Assembly: GCA_002840165.1 (NCBI GenBank)
Contig: PGZN01000015.1
Span: forward strand, 1 to 44,231
Length of the DNA: 44,231 nt
Origin: Firmicutes bacterium HGW-Firmicutes-8
GTDB lineage: Bacteria > Bacillota > Thermincolia > Thermincolales > UBA2595
Direction: 5' to 3'
Shown here one piece after another: positions 1-4,869 of the stretch (positions are counted from its first letter, which is position 1; each line of letters starts with the position of its first letter). The notes under the pieces were generated by a model. The model saw only the letters and a program-made list of their open reading frames with translations, made no database searches and had not been told where the DNA came from. The translations under genes and the position numbers were made by a program.

Positions 1-71
1 ATGGTGGCCGAAGGTCACCGAACCTTCAAGCCATAGCCGCCCTAGCATGGCCCCAGTATCGACCCAGAGGT

Positions 72-179
72 AGAAAAATGGCAGCTGGCTAGGCGCCCGG
101 GTTGGCGCAACCACAGACGTACTCCCTGTACTTCGAGGATTGCGCCAGCCCGGGCAACAACGCCAGATGCCATTTTTCT
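72..179. repeat. Long interrupted inverted repeat (hairpin)
   Basis: Two nested pairs of arms form one long hairpin. The outer arms at 72-88 and 163-179 pair over 17 bases with one mismatch. The inner arms at 95-110 and 140-155 (GCCCGGGTTGGCGCAA and its complement) pair over 16 bases with one mismatch. The apical part is about 29 bases. A run of T lies inside the right outer arm, and a further small hairpin (GAAGGT...ACCTTC) lies near positions 10-27. It sits just downstream of the DUF3786 stop codon, so it may end that transcript, but it is longer than a normal rho-independent terminator. It could also be a structured RNA or the end of a mobile element cut by the window edge. No gene was seen in 1-204. 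Confidence 0.6.
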
Positions 180-204
180 CGGCATGCACAGTTCCACTGA
201 ATCC

Positions 205-816
205 TCAGCTGTACTGCTGCCCCTGGATGCCCCTAAGTCTCCGCGAAACCTCTACCCCCAATACCCAAAGTGCGGCTGTCGTTAGATGGAGGGGAGCGGT
301 TACATCAAACAATATATTTGAATTAGCGGCAAATTCCGCGTCACCTTTCCACAAACATACGGCCAGGGGAAGGTGTGGAAATACCGGGATTACTACACCA
401 TAATCTCCCATCTGAATCTCTTCTGCCCCAAAAACCGCTGCCCGGCGTTTAAACTCGTCCACCCGGTCCCCAAACTCCCTCGCTAATGGGGTCATTGCTT
501 CCAAAACAAAAGGGGCGTGGTGGTGCGGACCGTCAGGGAGCTGGATAAACGAAACCCAGGTTCCTCTGGGAGTAACCCCACAGGCAGAGGTCAGGTACTG
601 CAGGATAAGCACTTTATCATTTTTCATTAAGCCGGCTGGGGCTTCCCATACTATTTCCCCTGACAGAAAATCGACAGCGGCTTTAGCGCCGAGATATTTT
701 ATTTTGATAGTCTGCCCTTTTTCGCAGTACTCCCCGCCCGCGTTTTTAGCCATCTCAAAAGGGTCACTGGTTTTAAATCTTTTTAGCGCTTCAGAATAGG
801 CATTTAAGCTGCACAC
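205..816 (-). CDS. DUF3786 domain protein
   Basis: A 203-residue soluble protein of the DUF3786 family, whose function is unknown. It is clearly paralogous to the protein at 8991-9629. Both share an N-terminal block ending in a K/LYLG-type strand, a central segment with an ILQYL/ILHYL helix followed by GTWVSF/GKWISF and an ELPDG turn, and a C-terminal W.GD.EF.A..NILFD motif. Here that motif is WKGDAEFAANSNILFD near residue 157. DUF3786 genes are typical of anaerobes with corrinoid or methyl-transfer metabolism, but that link is only context. The start taken is GTG (TGC AGC TTA follows) at 816; no strong ribosome site decides it. The C-terminus differs from the paralogue after the NILFD motif. 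Confidence 0.75.
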   Translation of the reverse strand: MCSLNAYSEALKRFKTSDPFEMAKNAGGEYCEKGQTIKIKYLGAKAAVDFLSGEIVWEAPAGLMKNDKVLILQYLTSACGVTPRGTWVSFIQLPDGPHHHAPFVLEAMTPLAREFGDRVDEFKRRAAVFGAEEIQMGDYGVVIPVFPHLPLAVCLWKGDAEFAANSNILFDVTAPLHLTTAALWVLGVEVSRRLRGIQGQQYS

Positions 817-852
817 CTAAAAAACCCCCGGTATAAAAACGTTATCTACCAC

Positions 853-1245
853 TTAAAGGTATTTTAAAAACATGTAGTTTTTCTTCGTTTCACTGGCGAT
901 ATATTTCCTGAGTATATCTTTTCTCGGCCCGTGTAAGTTCAAAAATTGGACTGCCGTTAAGTGGCCTGATTCTACGACGTCACTTCTGACTACCTTGGCC
1001 AGAATCCGTTCTTTCCCTAGTTCGGGCAGCTCAAACTCTACGCTTAAAACCATATCTGTCGGCAGAGAGTACCGTGAAATAAAACTCAGGCCGTCTTCTC
1101 CCAGGTCATGTCCGCTGCCGGGCCCGCGCTTGGCGCTCAAATGACTGATATACCGGCGACGGTATTTGAGAATCCGGATCTCCACCGGATTGCCAAACGG
1201 AACACGGAAAAATTTCCTCTGAAATAATTGGTTTCTGTTTCTCAT
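853..1245 (-). CDS. PilZ domain protein, probable c-di-GMP receptor
   Basis: A 130-residue single-domain protein. RKFFR near residue 12 fits the RxxxR half of the PilZ c-di-GMP signature. DLGEDG about 35 residues later fits the (D/N)x(S/A)xxG half, with Gly in place of Ser/Ala. The rest is beta-rich (VEFELPELGKERILAKVVRS, then TAVQFLNL), as in PilZ barrels, and ends in a basic helix. PilZ proteins bind cyclic di-GMP and relay it to motility, surface or exopolysaccharide machinery. A GGDEF-EAL enzyme at 13229-15901 could supply or degrade the ligand. The ATG at 1245 was preferred to the upstream GTG because AGGAG lies 8 bases before it. Confidence 0.75.
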   Translation of the reverse strand: MRNRNQLFQRKFFRVPFGNPVEIRILKYRRRYISHLSAKRGPGSGHDLGEDGLSFISRYSLPTDMVLSVEFELPELGKERILAKVVRSDVVESGHLTAVQFLNLHGPRKDILRKYIASETKKNYMFLKYL

Positions 1246-1332
1246 GACAGCCACTCCTAATCAAAATAGGCTTCTATATTAGATTTTACTAAAAATTTAC
1301 TTTTTCCGCTACATTTTTTTTATTGTTTTTTC

Positions 1333-1488
1333 ACAGAATATCTCCCCCGCAAGGAAATGTTAGCTGTCGGCAGTGATGCCGACCTTGTTTTGGTGGACAG
1401 GGACCTTAATATTGACCAGGTGTTTGCCGGGGGAAGGCTGATGGTTGACAAAGGTTCACCGATGGTCAAAGGGTTCTTTGAACGATAA
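1333..1488 (+). pseudogene. iadA: C-terminal remnant of isoaspartyl dipeptidase / amidohydrolase
   Basis: An open stretch of about 50 codons with no start or ribosome site reads LAVGSDADLVLVDRDLNI, then QVFAGGRLMVDKGSPMVKG and FFER before TAA at 1486. This is the standard C-terminal strand pair of IadA-type beta-aspartyl dipeptidases and related amidohydrolases, where GSDADLV is followed by an ..VFA.G..MV..G..MVKG.FE tail. The metal-binding barrel is missing, so no activity is expected. The sequence upstream is AT-rich and carries no recognisable remainder. It lies 4 bp from the convergent GerD-like gene. This looks like the leftover of a deletion. Assignment to IadA rather than another amidohydrolase is by recall of motifs. 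Confidence 0.65.
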
Positions 1489-1492
1489 CAGT

Positions 1493-2077
1493 TTACTGGC
1501 CTCCAATGCCAGACACGCCACCGCCGCCGCCGCCTGTACTCGTACCGCCACCACCGCCTCCGCCTCCTGTACCCGTACCGCCAGTACTGCCTCCGGATGC
1601 TCCGCCTGATGTCCTACCGCCACCTTCAAACATTTGAACAACGGCTTTTTGCACGCCGGAAACCAATGCACTTTTCACTGCGGGTGTTTCCAGTGAACTC
1701 CTGACATGTTCTTGAAATTGTTTTTGAATATCAGGCATGGTCATCACTTTCTTCATGTCCTGCTGTATTTTGGCATTCACCATAGGTGTATCAAGATTTT
1801 CGACTATCTTTTTCTGAATCAGCCTGTCCGCTTCCGGGGTCTGCAGCAACAGCTCCAACCTTTGGGTCCTGGCCGCATCTTCAATAAGTTTCCGTATCTC
1901 CGGGTCTTTCATTTCCTTTTTAACGCTGTTCTGGATTTCTTCTTTACTGGTATCCGGTTTTTTCTGCGGGCTGCTCCCCCCACCACCAAAAGACATCGAA
2001 CATCCAAAAACTTGGAAAGTAAAAAGAATCGTAATCAACACTGCAAACGAGGCGGCTCTTTTACTTAAGCTATTCAT
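1493..2077 (-). CDS. GerD-like spore germination lipoprotein with Gly-rich tail
   Basis: A 194-residue protein with a type II signal peptide: basic N-terminus, hydrophobic core, and a VFGC lipobox with Cys26. The middle (about 45-150) is helical and full of short repeats such as KKEMKDPEIRKLI, LETPAVK and LDTPMV. This matches the GerD family, which clusters germinant receptors in the inner spore membrane of Bacilli and Clostridia. The last 45 residues are almost all Gly, Ser and Thr. Such low-complexity tails occur on some spore lipoproteins and may vary in length. The start is ATG 2077 with AAGGAGA 5 bases upstream. It is transcribed alone. The GerD assignment is by pattern, not by search. 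Confidence 0.6.
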   Translation of the reverse strand: MNSLSKRAASFAVLITILFTFQVFGCSMSFGGGGSSPQKKPDTSKEEIQNSVKKEMKDPEIRKLIEDAARTQRLELLLQTPEADRLIQKKIVENLDTPMVNAKIQQDMKKVMTMPDIQKQFQEHVRSSLETPAVKSALVSGVQKAVVQMFEGGGRTSGGASGGSTGGTGTGGGGGGGGTSTGGGGGGVSGIGGQ

Positions 2078-2244
2078 AGCAATCTCCTTCCGGCCATACT
2101 CTAATTTTAGGTTTCCGTTTGCCTAAAACTTTTATACTGCTGGAAGGAATTCAGCGGTCAGTGGCCAGTAAAACCGGTCTCTACGCCCTGCGGGCTCCGA
2201 GGGGGTCGGAAGAGTTTGCTGCGCAAACTCTCGATTATATAACA

Positions 2245-2445
2245 AGAAACCACAGAGTTCACAGAGGTTGAGATAGAGGACCTAGCGCAGCAAAGCTGCA
2301 ATCAAAATATAATCCCTTAAAGAACTTAACAAGTCAATTTTTTATTTCCGCGCTCTCCGCATCCTCTGCGGTCTCCGCGGTTTTGTCTAATATAGCAAAA
2401 CTATGTTGGGTAGAAAAGAATACTAATTAGACCTGTTACTGTTTT
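2245..2445. repeat. CCGCGGAG-family intergenic repeat, copy 1
   Basis: This fills most of the 450-bp gap between the GerD-like gene and the next gene. It begins with an AAACCACAGAG-type arm and contains CCTAGCGCAGCAAAGCTGCA at 2280-2299, which includes a GCAGC-AAA-GCTGC hairpin. It ends with a right arm rich in CTCCGCG units, closing in CTCCGCGGTTTT near 2385. Positions 2400-2445 (TGTTGGGTAGAAAAG, then a CCTGTTACTG-like stretch) resemble the right half of the elements in the cobalamin operon, so the families are mosaic. Related copies are at 10914-11050 and 26836-27015. A separate perfect hairpin (GAGTTTGC-TGC-GCAAACTC) lies just upstream near 2212-2230. No gene was seen in 2078-2529. Confidence 0.75.
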
Positions 2446-2529
2446 TTTGTTTTGTCCGAGAATCTTATCGTTCTCTTCCCCTTTCATAAGTACGGGGCAC
2501 AGGCGGGGCCGTCTGCCCTCAGACGACCC

Positions 2530-2964
2530 TTAAAGGGATTCCACAAAAATTGATTGAGACAGCATTTGTTTTAAAATGTTTAAGGTTTCTTCTGTAATCT
2601 TCTTTGTCTTTAACTTGAAAAACACTTCCCGCGGTTGGGCCAATTGATCCAGGAAAGTTACATTGATAAGGTGCCTGTTCCAAAACGGGTTCCAAAACAA
2701 AAAATAATAAGGGCTGCTCAAAAGCTGACTGCACCACTTATTTTTTCGCGGGTTAAGTGTTAACCTCCTGATTTTGATTATTTTTTCAAATTCCACTTCC
2801 AGGAAGTCTGCTTCACACGCAAAAACCCGATAATGAATTCTATCATCGGAAAAATACAAAAATCCCCTGTTTAATGGCAGCCAAAAAGACTTCTTTTGGT
2901 TTGTTAAGATGTCTCCAAAATAATCCGCTCTGACAATAAACTTGTGGTCATTTTCCGGTTTCAT
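2530..2964 (-). CDS. Hypothetical protein, PH/GRAM-like fold possible
   Basis: A 144-residue protein I do not recognise. It is beta-strand rich in the first two thirds: FLYFSDDRIHYRVF, LEVEFEKIIKIRR, then an aromatic stretch SSPYYFLFWNPFW. It ends in a C-terminal helix (ITEETLNILKQML). A strand pattern with a LYFSDDRI turn followed by a final helix is seen in bacterial PH-like or GRAM-like domains, but this is only a shape argument. No signal peptide or clear membrane segment is present. The ATG at 2964 has AGGAGG 7 bases upstream and was chosen over an upstream GTG that lies inside the ribosome site. Confidence 0.55.
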   Translation of the reverse strand: MKPENDHKFIVRADYFGDILTNQKKSFWLPLNRGFLYFSDDRIHYRVFACEADFLEVEFEKIIKIRRLTLNPRKNKWCSQLLSSPYYFLFWNPFWNRHLINVTFLDQLAQPREVFFKLKTKKITEETLNILKQMLSQSIFVESL

Positions 2965-3007
2965 AGGCCCCTCCTGCCTCACCCGATTTTAGTGTCTAGT
3001 CGAACAA

Positions 3008-3038
3008 AAATTAAAACAGGCACCAAGGCCTGTTTTAT
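3008..3038 (-). terminator. Rho-independent terminator of the 40-residue ORF
   Basis: AAAACAGGC and GCCTGTTTT arms around a 6-base loop, followed on the minus strand by TAATTTTTG. It begins right after the stop codon of the small ORF at 3039-3161. A terminator here makes sense only if something is transcribed from that side, which supports the small gene or an RNA there. Confidence 0.75.
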
Positions 3039-3161
3039 TTAACGTACTACCATAAATAGAGCGCCGGCAACTACTATCAGCATGGCTAAGAACTTATGTC
3101 TTATGACCTGCTTCGAGTCATTACCAGCTCCCCTTCCGACTGCTAGGTTTGAACTAAGCAT
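3039..3161 (-). CDS. 40-residue putative membrane peptide
   Basis: A short ORF with a polar, basic N-terminal half (MLSSNLAVGRGAGNDSKQ, then RHKF) and one hydrophobic C-terminal segment (LAMLIVVAGALFMVV) ending in Arg. AAGGAGG lies 10 bases before the ATG, and a strong terminator follows the stop. This is the layout of a one-pass small membrane protein with its own transcript. The same DNA also has RNA-like complementarity: GCTAGGT at the ribosome site pairs with ACCTAGC inside the ORF. A regulatory RNA or a translation-control hairpin is therefore an alternative. I do not recognise the family. Confidence 0.5.
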   Translation of the reverse strand: MLSSNLAVGRGAGNDSKQVIRHKFLAMLIVVAGALFMVVR

Positions 3162-3342
3162 GGGTACCTAGCCTCCTTCCTTGGAAATTTCTTCGAATCA
3201 TCCATGATCCGTTATCCAGCTATTTTTTTTATCGTCATAAGATGGTAAAAACTTTATAGTTTTTTAAAGGAAATTATCCTGATTAGTCGAATTTTATCCC
3301 ATATTAGAATAGAATAGATCCTTATTTCACGGAGGTTTGATT

Positions 3343-4071
3343 ATGAACAATGATATTATCAATATTAAGGGGACCCGCAGCGGGCTCGTTATTTGTCTCG
3401 ATTCCAACCACGATTTTGATGAGCTAAAGAAAACCCTGAAAACCAAAATTGAATCAGCCCGGGGCTTTTTTAAAGGGGCTAAGTTTACCTTCCATTTGGG
3501 TTTTGATACCCTGACAGCGGAGAAAACAAAGGAATTGGAGGAAATCTGCTGCGAACACGGGTTGGTTCCCGATACCGATATCAGATGGAAACCGGCTCAG
3601 GAAAAGCCTGCCCAACTGACAGTCAGTGTACCTGAAACACCGCGGGAAAAAGCGATGTCAGACAAGGTCAGGCCTTTAATGCGGGAAGCGTCTCCTTCCC
3701 TTCCCACCGTTGGCGTTATGGCGGTGGACAAAAAGCCCTGTTTACTGATTAACCGCAGCCTTCGTTCAGGACAAAAAGTAAATTATAACGGAAATGTGGT
3801 CATTACGGGAGACTTAAATCCCGGCTCGGAAATCACTGCCAGCGGGGACATTGTCGTTTGGGGAAGCCTGAGAGGAGTCGTCCATGCCGGGGCCAATGGT
3901 GACCAATCGTCAATTATTATGGCTTACCGGCTAAACCCCGTGCAGCTCCGCATTGCTTCAACAATCAGCCGCCCTCCCGAGAACAGCGCTGTCAGCGCCC
4001 AACCGGAAATTGCCCGCCTGCATAAAGGCCAGATGTTTATAGAACCTTATACAACTTACGGACTCAAGTAG
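3343..4071 (+). CDS. minC: Septum site-determining protein MinC
   Basis: A 242-residue FtsZ polymerisation inhibitor that, with MinD, blocks division at the poles. The N-terminal domain (about 1-90, IINIKGTRSGLVICLD at its start) fits MinC_N. After a Pro/Glu-rich linker, the C-terminal beta-helix domain carries the classic MinC core: RSLRSGQKVNYNGNVVITGD, NPGSEI.ASGDIVVWGSLRG..HAGA, and the closing MAYRLNPVQLRIA. The length is slightly above the family average because of the linker. The ATG at 3343 has GGAGG 7 bases upstream; a TTG two codons earlier overlaps the ribosome site. MinD and MinE are not adjacent, so this minC is detached from the usual mreBCD-minCD cluster. Confidence 0.93.
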   Translation: MNNDIINIKGTRSGLVICLDSNHDFDELKKTLKTKIESARGFFKGAKFTFHLGFDTLTAEKTKELEEICCEHGLVPDTDIRWKPAQEKPAQLTVSVPETPREKAMSDKVRPLMREASPSLPTVGVMAVDKKPCLLINRSLRSGQKVNYNGNVVITGDLNPGSEITASGDIVVWGSLRGVVHAGANGDQSSIIMAYRLNPVQLRIASTISRPPENSAVSAQPEIARLHKGQMFIEPYTTYGLK

Positions 4072-4102
4072 CCTCGGCCCACTATATTACAAGCTTTTCA
4101 GC

Positions 4103-4133
4103 AAAAAAAACACCGTTTTCACGGTGTTTTAAT
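4103..4133. terminator. Bidirectional terminator between minC and the 43-residue ORF
   Basis: AAAACACCG and CGGTGTTTT arms around TTTTCA, with A and T tracts on the two sides. It serves both convergent genes. Confidence 0.85.
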
Positions 4134-4134
4134 A

Positions 4135-4266
4135 CTATCTTTTTAAGGCTAACAGGTAGACCTCTTCACCCTCATGAAGTTTATTAAGTTTCTCTTCATA
4201 TTCACGCAGCCGCTCAATCTCCTGCTCATTGAGGCTGGCGATGTCCATTTGATCCAATTTATTCAT
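4135..4266 (-). CDS. 43-residue conserved-looking small protein
   Basis: A short acidic, mostly helical ORF (MNKLDQMDIASLNEQEIERL, then REYEEKLNKLHEGEEVYLLA and LKR). The ribosome site AAGGAGG is 7 bases before the ATG, and the bidirectional terminator follows the stop directly. The strong initiation site and clean ends argue for a real gene. It has no Cys and no membrane segment. The pattern suggests a two-helix coiled coil that may dimerise or bind a partner. I cannot name the family. Confidence 0.65.
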   Translation of the reverse strand: MNKLDQMDIASLNEQEIERLREYEEKLNKLHEGEEVYLLALKR

Positions 4267-4392
4267 GGTTATACCTCCTTTTTATTATTTTTATCTGCAG
4301 AATTCAGATTTATACTGGCTAAATTTCTGTAACATAAATAATATAAATTAACAGAAACTAAAAAAGGTGCAAAATAAAAAAGGAGGTTTTTT

Positions 4393-4584
4393 ATGTCAAG
4401 AAGGCGTGGTATCATGTCTGACGAGTTCAAGTATGAGTTAGCAAAAGAGCTCGGCGTCTCAGATATCGTGCGGCAGGAAGGATGGGGCGGAGTTTCCTCC
4501 AGAAACTGCGGTAATCTGGTCCGTTTGGCGATTGAAAGAGCCGAACGCGCTATGGCCCAGCCACCTGATATGACTAAATCCTAA
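4393..4584 (+). CDS. Small acid-soluble spore protein, alpha/beta type
   Basis: A 63-residue DNA-binding protein that coats and protects spore DNA and is degraded at germination. FKYELAKELGV near residue 12 and GWGGVSSRNCGNLVR near residue 30 are the two conserved SASP alpha/beta blocks. The GPR protease site normally lies in the N-terminal block; here the sequence around residues 10-16 (DEFKYEL) is the equivalent. It differs from Bacillus SASPs by having a Cys and CGNLVRLAI in place of the usual GxVGGxMVK. AAGGAGG lies 7 bases upstream of the ATG. It is monocistronic, preceded by an AT-rich stretch suited to a forespore promoter that I cannot pin down. Confidence 0.88.
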   Translation: MSRRRGIMSDEFKYELAKELGVSDIVRQEGWGGVSSRNCGNLVRLAIERAERAMAQPPDMTKS

Positions 4585-4600
4585 ATACCTTTTGCACCTG

Positions 4601-4624
4601 CCAGGAGGGGTTTTAACCTCCTGG
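4601..4624 (+). terminator. Hairpin after the SASP gene
   Basis: CCAGGAGG and CCTCCTGG form a perfect 8-bp stem around GGTTTTAA, 16 bases after the SASP stop. It lacks a proper T tract, so termination may be partial. That would allow some read-through into the DUF1858 gene 38 bases downstream. Confidence 0.55.
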
Positions 4625-4661
4625 TCATAACATAAAATTACTATGATTGGAGGATAACTAA

Positions 4662-4865
4662 ATGATTACAGAAAACAGTATTATCCTGGATGTCCTTAGA
4701 AACTTCCCACAGTCCATGAGTGTTTTTGCCAAATACGGCCTCAAATGCCTTGGCTGAGGAGGAGTTGCTTACGAAAGCATCGGGCAGGCTGCCCGGGTAC
4801 ATGGTATTAAACCGGAAGAACTTTTGAATGACCTCAAAAAGATTGAAACCGCTCCAGCCCAATAA
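4662..4865 (+). CDS. DUF1858 redox-disulfide protein, predicted selenoprotein (UGA = Sec32)
   Basis: A 67-residue reading frame that is complete except for one in-frame TGA at 4755-4757. The N-terminal part (MITENSIILDVLRNFPQSMS, then VFAKYGLKCLG) and the C-terminal part (GGVAYESIGQAARVHGIKPE, then ELLNDLKK) together match the DUF1858 / hybrid-cluster-protein-associated redox disulfide domain across its whole length. Relatives read GMxCxGC at this point; here the second Cys is UGA, giving CLGU. GGAGG lies 8 bases before the ATG, and both flanks of the UGA stay in one frame to TAA at 4863. SECIS-like hairpins begin 8 bases after the UGA. The 3' end is 4 bp from the convergent methyltransferase gene. 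A nonsense mutation is the alternative, but an exact Cys-to-UGA swap with no other damage is unlikely. Confidence 0.82.
4764..4795 (+). promoter_or_regulatory. Candidate bacterial SECIS element
   Basis: Just downstream of the in-frame UGA are two stacked hairpins. The first is TGCTT-ACGA-AAGCA at 4766-4779, extended by a G-C pair across a U-U mismatch (4764/4781), with a G in its four-base loop. The second is CGGGCA-GGC-TGCCCG at 4781-4795. The first has about the spacing (loop 14-17 bases after the UGA) and size of the minimal fdhF SECIS upper stem, including the U bulge. Base C81 is claimed by both, so they compete at the junction. SelB binding is inferred. Confidence 0.6.
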
Positions 4866-4869
4866 GAGA

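Noticed and set aside
1456-1671. Minus-strand ORF of 71 codons
   Set aside because: It is an alternate frame of the Gly-rich tail of the GerD-like gene; the AVRVQEAEAVVAVRVQ text is a frame artefact.
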